Numbered from the stretch's first letter, positions 10,915 to 24,025 are shown. The stretch: 64,000 bases of DNA from Sclerodactyla briareus (GCA_026419785.1 JAODTK010002666.1:124001-188000); one strand, 5' to 3'. Numbers and translations: made by a program. Notes: a model not told the origin generated them from the letters alone.

Positions 10915-11990
10915 CTTGACGAAATCGAGGGTTCTATGCAGTCATGCCGTGTGCGTGTGTGTGTGGTGTGTATGTGTGTGTGTGTGAGAGGAGAGAGACA
11001 ACGCATCCCTTAAAAACATTAGCTCGATCAGTCTGAGTAGATCAGGCTCGTACTTTGCTGTATGTTCCCCATGCCTGCTGTAACATTTCCTATTGATTTG
11101 GGGAACTGATGAATACTGATATTTTTGGCCAATGTTCAGCTTGTAAACATGTAACTCGACCCCACTTAATGGATAAACCTCATACTCGGTATGCGTGTTC
11201 GGATTCATGATTCCTGTTGTTTTTTGGGGGGGGGGCCAGGTCAGAGGTCATCTGGGGTCCACCAGAGGTCTGAAATCTGTGTCACATGATAAGTTCAAAT
11301 GCTTGGTCCGATTAAGCTGAAAATGTGGTGGGTAGCTTCTTATGAGATTACAGGAACCCCGATTGTGTTTTAGTAGAGATCAGGAGTCATTTTGTGGGGA
11401 AAAATTGAAATTGTGAAAAAAAAAAACCTATATTTTTGGGCCATTTCAGCTTGTAAATCTGATACCCTCGACCCCACTTGGATGGATGAAGCTCATACTT
11501 GGTATGTGTGGTTTCCCCATGATGAGTGCATGAACTCTAATATTTTGGGGTCCAGGGTCAGAGGTCATCTGAGGTAACTCAGATGTCAAATCTGAACTCC
11601 TTGTAAACATATGATAAGTCCCAATGCTTGGTCTGCATCAAGCTGATGTTTTGCATACTGCTTTCTTTCTCATGTGGAGACAAGAAACCCTATTGTTTCG
11701 GGTGTAGAGCAGGGGTCAATTTTGAAAAATAGGGCAATTGTGAAACCTGATATTCGGCAAATTTTAGTTTTTGTGGGCACATAAGTGCATCCCATACTTA
11801 GTTGTGTGATTTCCCCATGAGTACATGATCCCTATTGTTTTGGGGTCAAGTCAAAGGTCACTGAGATCAGCATAGTCGCAGTTTTGCGAGCCTTGTGGGC
11901 AACGGTCAGTCCAGAACTCCTCTTGGTCCCCCTCGGCGGAGTTTTGTGTTTATCATACCCCTTCCTCCATTTTTAAATATATCGGTCATA
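10915..11990 (-). repeat. Composite element: TG microsatellite plus ~310-bp tandem units
   Basis: The head GAGGGTTCTATGCAGTCATG leads into a TG microsatellite. Three units follow, each with ACTCGACCCCACTT, GGATGAAGCTCATACTTGGTATG, TTCCCCATGATGAGT, a TATTGTTTTGGGGTC-like phrase and AGGTCATCTG. Unit starts are at about 11155, 11467 and 11765. The tail contains CCCCCTCGGCGGAG. The same head, microsatellite and units occur reversed at 39-41.2 kb, and the head alone occurs at 26.5 kb, so this is one mobile or amplifying family. Confidence 0.75.
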
Positions 11991-13560
11991 GATTAGAAAA
12001 TGATTCAATGATTCACTGAGCCCTTTGGCTTTTTGGTTTTCTGAGTTAATGGTACCGTGAACGCTGCATTTTTCTTCAAAATTGTCACTTGAATTGCTTC
12101 CTTACGTCAGTGTAGGGGGCAGTTTCGTTTATATTTTCAGCTTGTCTTTTTCTTCCAGTGCTTCTTATTTACTAAGTCAAGTAACCAGTCAGGTAGGAAG
12201 GCGATCGACATCTTATTCATCTCTTGTCATGTGACTGAAAGTCTTCCATTTCCATCCAATAAATGGGGAGATATCTTGCGTAGTGCAGACGATCCTAGGC
12301 AAACACCCATGGTACCATTGTCTTACTGTTGAGAGGTGCAGCAACCAGTTCCTTTCTCTCGAACCCCTTGAAAACTGAGAAGTAACTCTACCATACCCCC
12401 ATGAGTTGTGATTCGCATAAATCGCATTATCAACCATGGTCCTCAGATATTCCAAATGAGAAAATGGGTCAATGGAAGTTGAGTATCTAATTTGCATAAT
12501 TTAGGCAACTTTTAGGTCACCTTTCCACAGAAACTTATCCTCTCCCTTGTAAATGGTTCAACAATCAATCCTTATGAACTCGAAATTGGTCACTTATTAC
12601 TAGTGAACTGTTTCTGTTAAATGCTGTTACCAAAATGTCAAAGCAGCAGAATGGGAAATGGCATTCCCTGGCATCTATAGAGGCTCTGTTTCCAAAACTT
12701 TGGTAACTCTAACGCGTTTAATCTTTACTCCCCCTTAAATAATCCCCCCCCCCCTCCAATGAAAAAAAAAAGATTCCTTGTCCTCCAACGCTTCCACTGA
12801 AAAAAATCCTTGCTTCTCGAAATTTTCTCAACGATCTGTTCCAAGTGATGGTGGCACTCCATGAAATACCCGACTAAAATCATTTCCCCCACTGATGTGT
12901 TACCAATGGGTGTGTTGTTTGTGTACATAATTCAAACATGTTGTCACTTTGCTGGTCCGTATCGATGACTGATGAAGGGGGTTCGTTCTAGCAACCACCT
13001 GTTTAGATACATTATAAACTTACAGTGGGGTTCTTAGTGTTCAGTTGGTTTGTACTCATTGCTGACATTTTTTCACAAAAAAAATATAACAAGGCCATAA
13101 GATGCGTGACAACTTTTAGTGACAATCATGACCAGCAATGCCATTTTCGTCGATCTAGGAGATATGACAAGCCAACTTTTCCTTTGTACGCTAGGCGCCC
13201 CAACCAAAGTGGGGCTCCGCCTAGGTCAATTACAGTCTACCCGCTCTCCACTTTTCGAAAGAATCAAACGCCCCGAATGTATGATGAGACTTATGGTATA
13301 ATATTGGCGGGAATTGCCACATACCGTATCCTTGGCTCATTGTACTGAGGCACACTCTTGGAGCATATTCCTGATCTCTTAATTTATGACAAATAATGTT
13401 ATCAGGGGCTGTTTGGCGAATAAAATAAAGGTTTGGGAAACAATTACAGTACATGTCTATTTCATTTGTCCATTGTTTCTATATTGGCGGCAACTTACAC
13501 TCCAGGACCTGCGGTTCCCATTGATCGAGCGCTCCAAGTAAGCACTTGAGAGTCTGTCCA
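11990..13560. other. Unassigned stretch
   Basis: No recognisable gene or repeat family. Scattered frames of 60-107 codons (for example 13025-13348 on the plus strand) have no known domain. Short C runs occur at about 12750. Confidence 0.4.
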
Positions 13561-13815
13561 TCAGTGGCAGTGTGCAGACTACTAGGGAGGTTGGGGGTCA
13601 GACCCCCAAATTTTGGGAAGACCCCATATATAATTGAATTTTTTTCACACAAAATGTTTCTCTCACTGCTTTGGACCCCCCACCCCCCAATTGCTCTTGA
13701 CTCCCCCTCCAACTTTCAGACGGTGGCTGACACGCCCTTGATCAGTGGGAGGAAAGTCCCCCCAGGGGGTGAGTCCCCCAGGGGGTGAGTACCCCCAGGG
13801 CCGTGAAATACGGGA
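13560..13815. mobile_element. Poly-C/G element remnant
   Basis: A GGTTGGGGGTCAGACCCCC hairpin, a C-rich tract (CCCCCCACCCCCC) and two tandem copies of CCCCCAGGGGGTGAGT give the same G/C-mirrored look as the hAT-like remnants elsewhere in the window. The diagnostic end is decayed. Confidence 0.35.
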
Positions 13816-15190
13816 AGGGTGACGAACAGAAGTCGGGTCTGGGCGACAGAACCAGAAAAACAGAAAGTCGAGTCTCCGCTTCGAGTTAGGTTGGTGGAAA
13901 CATCAACGATTTGATAGCATGACCTAGTATTTTCGGTTCCCGTCGAAAAATAGGGGATGTCGCACAAACTAACCGGTTCAGTCAGACGACGGCATAGACT
14001 AGCGTGGCTTATGACATAAGTTTGTTGTGCGGTGACTTCATCTTTTCAGCCAGCTGTGAAACGTTGTATTTCAAGAAAAGCTCTGGAGCGTGGCTACTTT
14101 AGTTTTCTATGCCGAATAAATAAAAATTGGGCCCGTATTGTCATAGCGACAAGCACTGCCAAATCTCGCGAATGTGGAGTGACACCGTAATATGAACAGG
14201 TTGGGTGTCTTGTTAATCGTTTGATCCACGACTTCTAGTCTGTACAGTTTGAGGCATTACAGCCCCCAAAGGACACATTCACCTCCAGTAGACCATACAT
14301 TCTTCGTCATGCATTTGCGTGCGTAACGTTCACTGGAGTTTTGTTTTCACAGGATACTGGCCCGACTGCCTGAGGTGATTGCGCAGTCCAAAAATTTTCT
14401 TCCTATGCTTACATAGGCCTAGACTTCGGTAATTGAGTTTGGGCCCGAGATGTTTGACAATTTATGTAGGCTACATTTGTTCCTTCGTGATCGTGGGATG
14501 AGGATACAGCCGAAAATGTCGGTGTTTAGGCCCTCTGTCATCGCCAAGTTCCTATCGGGTAAATTTCACTTAGCCTATGTAGCCAGGCAGTTTGGCAGAA
14601 GTTCTACATCACATTGAATCATAATACGATATATTCGTACCTTCCTGCTGAACTACATTCGAAAAAATGACGACGTACAATAAGGGGGAGCCCCAGCGAA
14701 GAGCAGTCCCCCCCCCCCCCCGAGGAGCAAAGCCGAGAGACGTCGCGGGAGGAGAGTGAGGAAAAAATAGCTATAGGTGCGTTGCACACGTTCGAAGAGC
14801 TGCAGGGAATTTGATTTAAACTATGATGGACTGTGTTCAAGTTTTTATCCCATCGGACATTTAATTAAATATCGGTATCAGGTCTGGCTATGCACGACCA
14901 TGATGTGCATGCCAATTCTCTCTGTCCTCTCCATGTCCAGTCATCTTATGTGAATTTAGGTTCAGCACTTTGAAAAACAGCACTGTTCGTAACTCATATC
15001 CCTGCTCGTACAACAATCTAGTAATCCTAAATATGATACAGGTTAGTCATGTAGATAGGTTGCAAGACCTTTTCTGACCACATTATCTTAAAACAGTTTA
15101 CTTATTCTGTGGAAAAACTACGTTGGCAAACAATGAATATTTTTTAATACTGGTACTTCATGCTAGAATATCGTACTAGGAATAGCACCA
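13815..15190. other. Unassigned stretch
   Basis: No gene or repeat recognised. One C run with GAGGAGC-rich flank lies at about 14707-14725. The short frames here show no domain. Confidence 0.4.
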
Positions 15191-15440
15191 TTTTGCGTTC
15201 TGAAGGGGCTTAGGTTTGCAAAAATTTCCAACGTGGAGGGCCCCTCCTCCATATAAGTCATCAACAAGGAGCACTACGAAAAGGATTGGCACCCAGTCGA
15301 GACCCATAGCTCCCTCCACGCCCGCATGGCCCCGCCGCATACCGATAATAAGAATCGGTCCACAAAATCTTGTGTCCCAAAATGATTCACACCCCCTCCT
15401 GGAATTTTCGTCGAACCCCTGGAGGTTGGGAAAAAAACAT
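15190..15440. mobile_element. GC-rich element remnant resembling the poly-G family
   Basis: GAGGGCCCCTCCTCC, CACCCCCTCCTGGAA and CCCCTGGAGGTTGGG form G/C-mirrored blocks around a GC-rich body, as in the other poly-G elements. The 149-codon minus frame across it contains no known domain and is probably incidental. Confidence 0.3.
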
Positions 15441-16104
15441 TGAACCAAAATGACATAAATGAAAACATAGAGGACATAAAAATAAGTAAGCCTCCTTGGT
15501 TCCTCTGTGATGACGTTGAGTGAAACGTAACTGCAAAGGCTCCTAAGCAGTGCTATGGAATGGGCATATAAAAAAAAAAATTTATCCGGATCTGCTCTGT
15601 GGCAATGTACTTGCTGCCTGTACATGCTTGCTTGGTTTTGTTATATGATTCCTGATTTGGTTGTTATAGTACATTGATAAGTAGTAGCTCACTAGTGATT
15701 GTTTGTTAATATGAGTGTCGGAATGACCAGCAGTAAATTAGGAATACATATATCAACTTGACTATAGGAGCCAAGTGTTTTGTCCTTCTTGTCTGGTACC
15801 GTACTATGCAAACACCAGCTAGTGGTTTCACTGCTATGGGAACAGCACACACAAGCACACACTTATTGAAGAGTCAGGGTTGAAGATGATTGATGAAGAT
15901 TTACAAACATCACCAGAAACACCCCAGGAACCACTTAATTCCTGCATAGTGAGACTAGATGCATTCCGAAGCTAGAATTGTTGAAGGTGAAGAATGAGGT
16001 AGAGAGTTGGGATATAGTAACAAGTCTTGCAGGGACCAATTGATACGATTCCCTGTCCTATCCCGCGAGTTCTGACCTACTTGGTTACCAAGGTCCTTCT
16101 TTTG

Positions 16105-17075
16105 ACAACCAGCTGTGTGTGTTGGTTTGTGCGTGCAGGTGGTGGAGCTGATTGGAATCGGGAGTGGAATCTGTGTGTGGGAGGTTTGCCACTGGCCCCT
16201 TTCACAGGCAAGTCCACTTCTCAGGTCTCCGATAGCTTTACTACTGATTTGTATTGTAGTGACCTTTGATAGCTGTCTTCTGGCTTTGGAGTTTTTCGCA
16301 GTCAAGAAAACCGAACCTAAACTATTTGAAAACGTCATTCTGGAAAAGAATTGGCCAGAACATGATAAGAGCCTAAAATGCTGAGAAAGTGGAGCAAGTT
16401 AGGTGCTCCACACTACTGCAAAACCAGGAGGATTTCATGCCACCTAAGTCCATCGCAATCTGGTGATTACACCTTACAGTCCTCACTAGACTGCTGTAGG
16501 AAAACCATGAGTCGATAATTGTGCCTGCATGTTGTGGAATCCCTGTGGGTGGAGGGGGTGGGTCATTCTTGGAGTCCCCCCCAAATGCCCCCCCCCCCCC
16601 CCAGCAGGCAAGTCGACACTCAAGGTCTCCAAGTAGCACTACTGAATCATATTGTATTGACCCTCGCCAGCTGGCTTTGGAGTCAAGAAAACCCAACCTA
16701 AGGTTTTTGAAACTGTCTATTCTAGAAGTGAATTAGCAAGCATAAGGTTTATACCCCCTGAATATACTTAACGCTGAGGATGGTGCAAGACCCAATCCCC
16801 GCCACACTGCAAAAACAGGAGATTTCATGTCCCCCGAATAAGTCGGTGAAATCTGGTGTTATAGGTCCTCACTGGGCATTGTAAACCATCAAGCTTTTGT
16901 TGATTTGTTGCCTGTCAAGTTGGTGGGGCTGCTTTGAATTTTGCCGGTGTTCCCTGTGTGGGTGAAGCAATTTTGAGGCCATCCTCCACAGGCAGGGTCT
17001 TCAGTGCTCTACTGATTGTATTGTATTATAAACCCTCTGCAGCTGTCTTTCCTGGCTTGGAAGTCAAGAAAAATC
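16105..17075. repeat. Three-unit tandem repeat of ~400 bp
   Basis: CAGGCAAGTCCACTTCTCAGGTCTCC (about 16206), CAGGCAAGTCGACACTCAAGGTCTCC (about 16606) and ACAGGCAGGGTCTTCAGT (about 16990) mark three direct units of about 400 and 385 bp. Each continues with TATTGTATT, CAGCTGTCTT/CAGCTGGCTTTGGAGTCAAGAAAA, then ACTGCAAAAxCAGGAG, GATTTCATG and GTCCTCACT. Frames in the units are not conserved between copies, so it is treated as non-coding. Confidence 0.8.
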
Positions 17076-17869
17076 AAACATGGAGACCCAACAACATGGG
17101 CTGCGACTCTCGCGATCACCTTTACGCCTACTGATAGGAAGTTCCGAGAGCATCTCGCTTAAGAAATATCTCAATTAATGTCTTCGGGAGCAAATTGAAC
17201 GTGCCCTGGGCAGTGATATAATGTACCCAACCCAATAATGACTCATTACTAACAATAAAATGCTGTTATTATACTCCATTACCACAGCTATTGATGGACT
17301 GATATCCATCATGTGTCTGCCCTCTGCACGGCCACTTTAAACCTCATGATCTCCGTCACCAGGTGATAATGTGGACCTGAGTAATTTGAGTTACCACTCT
17401 CTGGAGTTGCTGAGAGACGTACCAGGGTCCAATGAAAGTGAAGCGCCTATAAGCAGTCACTTGATTTAATAGGGTGCTATATAATTGTGGTATATTATTA
17501 TTTTCTTGTAATATGACTTCTTTTCTTCTAATATTTTTCAAGGATAATCTTTCTTAAACTGGGTTATAAATTGAAATATGACAAGTAACCTTTATACAGT
17601 ATAAACGTCTAGAGTCCCACCCGTCCACCCCTTCCGACGGAAGTCACGATTCAATGATCAAAAATAGCCTTCCAACTCCAGTACCAGAAATACAATAACA
17701 TCAATCCAACTATGCTCACTGATATCCTTGGGCCAACATCGCCATTAAACCATAAACATGATCACTCCATTCTTGAGCACCACTTATAGATAGCCGGTAT
17801 AAAGCCGTGTAGAGCCCATCAGTCCCTTTCTTCCGAAAATAATAATACATGATAAAAAAAATAAAAAAA

Positions 17870-18265
17870 CCATGCGATCGCCAAAAAGTTCCTCGCCTGG
17901 TTGCGCGATCGATGGTTTTATTATTACTAACTACACAAACAACCAACTAGTTCATGCAGACTCTCGTCATGTCCAAACGAACATCACATATTTTCACATG
18001 ATAACACATAAAATTCCCTAAAATAACTGACCTAAAAGTTTTACCTCTTAAGACCAAAGTCCCTTAATTTTTTTTTCTTCTTTATTTTCCCCTTCCCTTT
18101 CTTCCGCATTTCCCCCCCCCCCCCGCTCTTCTCTCCCTAAATACCAAAATTTGAATAAAGTTTTATCGACAGTCCAACTCCCTGGGGGGCGGCGTTTTGA
18201 CCCAAATCCAACTAGAAAGTTCTAATCCCCCCTTGGCAGCCCGGGCTCCTTTGCCTTTTAAAAAA
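17870..18265. repeat. Dispersed repeat R2, copy 1
   Basis: Starts with GCGATCGCCAAAAAGTTCCTCGCC, then TGGTTGCGCGATC, ACCAACTAGTTCATGCAGAC, a T/C-rich tract with a poly-C run, TTTGAATAAAGTTTTAT and TTTGACCCAAATCCAACTAGAAA. The same order is found at 41.74-42.12 kb, in truncated form at 45.43-45.66 kb, and as a fragment at 25.3 kb. The paired GCGATCGCC and GCGCGATC near the start form a small foldback. Confidence 0.7.
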
Positions 18266-18411
18266 AAAAAAATTCCTTCATTATTCATGCTTTTTTTTCC
18301 AAGCATCCTGGTGAGAAGAGAGAAAAGAAAGAAAATGCTACAGTATTTCCGTAGGTCTAATCAACCTAAGCAAGTGGTTGGGTAGGGGAGGGTTGCTCGT
18401 GGGCAGCACAA

Positions 18412-18530
18412 ACCACCACACACATACACACACACACCGCAAAAACTCACACACGCACAAATACACACACACACACACACACACACACACCCACACAAAC
18501 ACACCACACGCACGCAACACGCACGCACAC
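18412..18530. repeat. CA microsatellite
   Basis: An imperfect (CA)n run of about 120 bp with interruptions; several long minus-strand cysteine/valine frames across it are artefacts of the repeat. Confidence 0.9.
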
Positions 18531-20030
18531 ATGCCATAGTGACAATAAGTCTCTTCCTGAATTTATTAAGGCGAGACAAAAAGCAAGATTACAAACTACT
18601 ATCCGGTACAGTAGTACCAATGACAATCGATCCACCCTAAGTTTAAAAAAAAACTCTGGGCCGACTCTCAATTAGGCCAGAGGTCGCCATTTAACTCATA
18701 AATACAATCGCTTCAGTCGAGTCCGCAGTCAAAAAGCCAATCCAAACTCAAGTTGCCCATTCACAGCATTGCTTTTGAAATTCAAACATATGAAATTCAT
18801 AACTTCTGAACTTTGAATTGATCAAAGAAGATTTTTTTTTTCACCGAACAGCCAAAATGGCTGAATCTAGCCAGAAATAGCTTTTCTTCAATTCGTAAAA
18901 ATGCTTCGAACCTATGAAAAGCAATTAACTGTTCCAGGCACTTACCAAAATAGGAACTCAAGAGAAAAAAAACGCACTTAGCAAGTATGTCTGACAGCCC
19001 AAACAGTAAGTTAGTGGGTCCAATCTTTTGCGATATTAAACAGCAGTGCTTCCATACAGCACTCAGAATTCAATGATTGTTTTTATCATTGTAAATTGCC
19101 GAAATCGAAATAGGAGATCAAGACAGCAGTGATTCTGGATTTTTTTGGCAGGAAGAAAAGACCGCTATGGGTCACAACTCCATTTTGTTCCAAAAACTGA
19201 CAGAAATTCAAACAAGAATTTAGTGGAATATGGACTCTAGTGAACAACAAAACTGTAGCTCTTGAACAGAGGCATTTCCAAGCTAAAGGTAGCTAGTGGA
19301 TACGCTGATCAGCAAGGACAAAGCTGTCCAGACTGGGATCTGAGAGAATTATCTTAGGGTATGTAAGACATTTTACTTTCAAATACACCAGAAAGAAAAG
19401 AAACAAGAGCCAAAAGGCTATGTGATTCCTTGCTATTTGGTGACACACATACCTAGTGAGGATTCAACCTGATATTGACTCTATTGGAGATTCTCAATTG
19501 TGTAATGTTTCAAGTATTAGTTCATATTAGTGATGTTTCGTGGTGAGAGATGCATAATTTCTCCAGGGGAGTTTCTGGAAGATTGCTCTGCCCACAATTG
19601 AAAGAATATATCGTATTGCTGAGTACATATGTGCATTCCAGTCTCTGTGCGCTCCCAAGTGACCTGCGACATTCATCGTTAGCTACACGTTTATGCAAAC
19701 GTGAATTGACTTTGGTGGCCAAGTTCCAACATTGATCAATAAGACAATGTAGGAATAGTATTAGAATCAACCAAATCAATTGAAATAAATAGATAGATAA
19801 GAGAATGCCTTGCACGATCACAGAAGCTCACGACGTGACTGGAGTGTGCTAACAATGATAGCAATAATTGTACTCTCACTATGAATGATTAAAGAGTGGT
19901 ATCGGCACCAAAACAATAGGGACAACTACAGACCATGGTGATCTTACCACCCAAGTATGGAATCAATTGCGACCCTGCGTGTTCCACTTATCGAATTCAC
20001 AAGAAGCGTAACACAAAGCACCACAAATTA
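18530..20030. other. Unassigned AT-rich stretch
   Basis: No gene recognised. A 61-codon plus frame (19550-19735) and a 99-codon minus frame (19522-19821) overlap without any known domain. Confidence 0.4.
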
Positions 20031-20790
20031 CGATTTAGGCCCCGCCCGCCAGAATATTAATGAGATGACATCAAATTGTAACCTACATATATATTATATA
20101 ACCTGATCTTACGTTTCTTGTAAACACGAATAAATGGAAGACCGGGTCCCGATTGAAGTTCATACTTGGTTGTAGCGTCCCTGCGTCTGTAAAGGTTCTC
20201 TTGTTTTTGGTGCCGATCTCATTAATATTCCATGAGTGGGGCGGAGCTTAGAAAATGGCGATAGGAACTGCAAATATCAATATCTCCACACCGTAGGGCC
20301 GATTGGCTCAAACTTGGTTTAGTGTGACTGGCAAGAGGTAAGGTGTATGAGTTGGGTACCAGCCATGAGCTCATTAATATTCATGGGGGCGGGGCCTAGT
20401 GGGGATTCGCCTAATTTTGCTTCGAAACACGTAACTGGAAGAGGCAAGGTCCGATTGTCTTCATACTTGGGTGGTAAATACCATGAGTTTAGATGATGCT
20501 ATTTGCTTGGTGTGATCTCATAATATTTATGAGTGGGCCGGGATTAGGGAAAATTTCCAAAAATGTCAATAACTCAATAATCCGTCCGTGCGATTTTGCT
20601 CAAACTTGCTTCGTGACTTGCCAATTTATGAACGAAGTTTGAGCCAAATCGCATGTACAGTGTGAGATATTTCATTTTTGGAAATTTACCCAAGGCCCCG
20701 CCCACATCATGAAAATAATGAGATCCGCACATAACATAACAGGGATCATCTATCACAGGGGTGAGGATACCCACCCACGTATGAAAATCC
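20030..20790. repeat. Foldback element with internal direct repeats
   Basis: CCCCGCCCGCCAGAATATTAATGAG at about 20040 is repeated in the opposite sense inside as CTCATTAATATTCATGxGGGGCGGGGC at about 20220, 20370 and 20515 (spacing about 150 bp), then again in the first sense at about 20695. A long inverted repeat is centred near 20625: GGxAAATTTCCAAAAATG and CGATTTTGCTCAAACTTGCTTCGT are mirrored by ACGAAGTTTGAGCCAAATCG and CATTTTTGGAAATTTACCC. No coding capacity is seen. It borders the 5' side of the LINE. Confidence 0.75.
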
Positions 20791-20914
20791 ACAAGCAAGC
20801 ACTCATCCTACCATCAGTACTGGGTCACCAGGAGGGTCGGCCTTTTCTTCAGAATCGTCGTTCTAGTAATTCAAATAATATCCTTCTATCTTCTCCAGTA
20901 AGCTATCGCCATGG

Positions 20915-23900
20915 CACTCATCATTCCCATCAAGTTCGATTTGCATCCTGGAATGCCAGGTTATTCGTGCCAAAAACAAATCCACTTCATTATGCGACTT
21001 TGTTATTAGTGCCCAACTAGATGTTGTGGCCATTCACTGAAACTTGGCTCACTGGCGATAGCCAGAGTGATCAAGTCATTTCTGATTTTCAAAACACATT
21101 TGCCTAATTATAAATTGCTTCATTCTCATCGTCGAGTTGGTAGAGGCGGGGTATTGCCATTTGATTCGTGATGGTCTCATATTAACGTCAAACGACATAT
21201 GTAGTTCAATGTCTTTTTGAATATATGGACCTAATCATCTTTCTTCTGCCAACGTCTTCTCGCCTTGCTGCCTATACAGAACCCCACCTAGCAAAAGAAC
21301 AAGCTTACTTCCTCAAGGTTCTTTGATGAATTCTCCTCCCTCCTGGAAATTTTGACTGTCGGCTCTGACACAGCTGTGTTACTGACTGGGGATTTCAATA
21401 TCTATGTTGATGTTGTGAATGACTCGTGATGACGGTAAGTTCTCAACTATTGGACCTTACAATCTGCAGCCACATACCGTGACTCCAAACGCATACTGTA
21501 ATTCACATGCTGGACCTACTATATCCAGGGAGGAGACGACCTTGTAAGTGGTCACCTACTACCCATCAGACCCCTATGCAAATCAAGTGTCTTGCCTAAA
21601 CATCTGCCGTCCTGGACCGTGCTCCAAGCAAAATAACGCCCGTGCCTAATAATGTCATCATTGATGACTGTAGCTAAAACCCCCTTTCAGACCTCGCTTC
21701 GTCATGCTCGCTAGGGACCTCGATCCCTGGTCGTGAATATAACACATCCTGACTCGTTGTATTCGACAGCCATGCACCATTGTGCATGAACTGTCATTCT
21801 TCGTCCTCATGCAGCTTGGTATTCTGATACTCTCCGTGCTGCCAAGAGAGAGCGGCGTCGTCTTGAATGCAAGTGGCTGCAGTCCAGTCTTGCTGTAGAT
21901 AAGGAAATTAATATGAACCATGTAATCATTACAAAGCCTCCTGGCTAATTGGAAGCCGACTCAACACGATCTAATCTCACAGTCGATCAATAGAACCTTT
22001 TCGTGTATCGATAAAATCAGCGTCTCCTAAGGCACAAAGATCGTTGCCTGTTCATGATGAAGCTGAGGTTTTGGCAAATTCTCTCAATGAGTTTTTGTGC
22101 AGTAAGGTCATGAAACTCCTTAATGGTCTGAATCCTGTTTATACACCGCTCCTCTCTATGGCCGCTACTGAGTCTTGTATGAACAGCTTTACTAATTTTC
22201 TGTGTGTTGAGATGAGGTGGTACTCCGCATCATCAAGCTCTCCACATTAAGTCCTGCCTCTTTGCGAGCCTCTACCTGCCCACGTTCTCAGATTGTTCTT
22301 CACTTGTTTTCCTACTATAATAGGAGAGTAAACAACTCTTTTTTTCCATCTTCACTGAAGCAGCATGTGTCACTCCGCTGGAAAAAACCAGGTTGGCATG
22401 CTGAGAGCTTCGCCAAACTACCGTCGATTCAAATCTCCTTTTCTTGGGAAGGGTATTGAAAGAGTTGGCTGTCGATCAGCTGCAGCGTATCTTGTTGCTT
22501 GAAAACCACTTCATGCCCCTATGCATTCGGCTTACCGTCCTTTTCGTAGCACCGAAACTGCATGCGTCGTGTACAGAACGACAGCTTATGTGCGCTTGAT
22601 AGGCGCAACGAAGATATCTTGGTTCTGCCTCGATTAGTGCTGCATTCGACACCATAGACCATTCTCCGCTGATCAATCGCCTTGCTGAGAGATACGGTGG
22701 TACTGGTAAGGCGCTTGAGTGGTTTGCAGATACTTGTGCGGTTTGAACTCAGTCTGTTACTATTGTTAATACATGTCCCGTCATACCCTTTCTTGATTGT
22801 GGGGTCCCTCAGGGATCTGTCTTGGGCCTATTGCTTTCATACTTTTCAGTGCCGCCACGACCAAGACATGTTGCAGCCCACGGTATTCAGTCTGTCGCCT
22901 ATTGCTGACGCACTCAGCTCGATCGACATTCGACCCTTCTGATCGTGCAGTCGCCGTGAATCGATGGAAGCATTATCACGACATAAGATCTGGGCCGTTC
23001 CAATATGCTTGTGCGGAATGACAAGAAGACAGAGTTTGTTAATTCGCTTCACACTTCAGTAGTTCTTCTTTGCGTCCTACCATCAATGTCGGAACTCTGT
23101 CATCGAACATGCATCTCCAGTTCGCATTTGAGGAATAATCATGGCACCCTTTTGAAAATGTCTAGCCATGTGCAAACTTTTTGTAAAGCTGCTTGCACGC
23201 AATTAGAATGATAGGGAACTTCGTCAGTACCTCAGATCAGAAACCACCCCATGCTGATCCATCCTTTTGTCACATCTAGGTGGATGCCTTGTGTCCTTGT
23301 TGCTTGGCCTCCCAGACAACCTCATTAACGAGCTTTAGCGAGTGCAAAACAGTGATGCTCGACTTGTTCTGTGTTCATCGTTGTTGCATATCACTCCACT
23401 GCTCTGCAGGCTTACATGGCTCCCTATAAGGCATTAGAATTGCTTTGGAAAGTATTCAACTCACTTACAAAGCTGTCAACTGTATGGCTCAGATTTCATA
23501 CTCAAGAGCTTGTTCAGCTGACATGTCCTTCTAGACCTTTAAGGTCAGCAGCTAAGCATCAGCTCAAATTAATGGCACCTCGTCCACCAAGTTCCATGGG
23601 GATCGTTTGCTTCTGCTGCTCCTCACATTATGGAATGCTCTCCCAAAATCTATTCGTCTGGCCCCGCCTGTGGCTACTTTCAAGTCTTTTCTTAAAACGT
23701 TTCTCTTCACCAGCATCATTATCTGACTAATCCTTTTGTCGTCTTTGTTGTGTGTCTTCTCCCCTTGTTTTTGTCTTTCTGTTCCTTTCTGGTCTTTCTG
23801 CTTTCCTTCTTCTGTTTCCTATCGCCTTCGTTTGTTATTAGTCTGTAAAGCGCCGAGGCTTTTTGCATTAGGCGCTCTATCAAGTCCCCATTTATTATGA

Positions 23901-23915
23901 TTTTATTGAATCAAT
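20915..23915 (+). mobile_element. CR1/L2-type LINE, nearly full ORF2, decayed
   Basis: The order of domains is that of a non-LTR retrotransposon. An APE-type endonuclease starts at about 20935 (FASWNARLF, then DVVAxTETWLTGDSQ at about 21010, GRGG at about 21140, and LTGDFNIYVD at about 21386). The reverse transcriptase spans about 22040-22990, with AAFDTIDHSPLINRLAERYG at about 22630-22690 and CGVPQGSVLG at about 22800. The C-terminal region has LPDNLINEL and RVQNS at about 23310-23350 and WNALPKSIRLAP at about 23630-23670. The 3' tail TGTAAAGCGCCGAGG...GGCGCTCTATCAA is typical of CR1/L2 ends. Many stops and frame shifts make it non-functional, and the YADD box is not readable. Confidence 0.9.
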
Positions 23916-23957
23916 CGGACCTCGCGTCTTTCCACTTATCGTGTTTAAAGAAAGTGT

Positions 23958-24025
23958 CACAGACACACACACACACGACAAGCCACACAAACACACGCAC
24001 AGACACAAGCAGACTGACATAGATC
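23958..24025. repeat. CA-rich microsatellite
   Basis: Interrupted ACAC/CACACAAACACACGCACAGACAC run just downstream of the LINE tail. Confidence 0.8.

Noticed and set aside
15955..16338. 127-codon minus-strand frame
   Set aside because: It overlaps the ~400-bp tandem repeat and is not conserved in units 2 and 3.
18338..18671. Cys/Val-rich minus-strand frames of 64-74 codons
   Set aside because: They are produced by the CA microsatellite.
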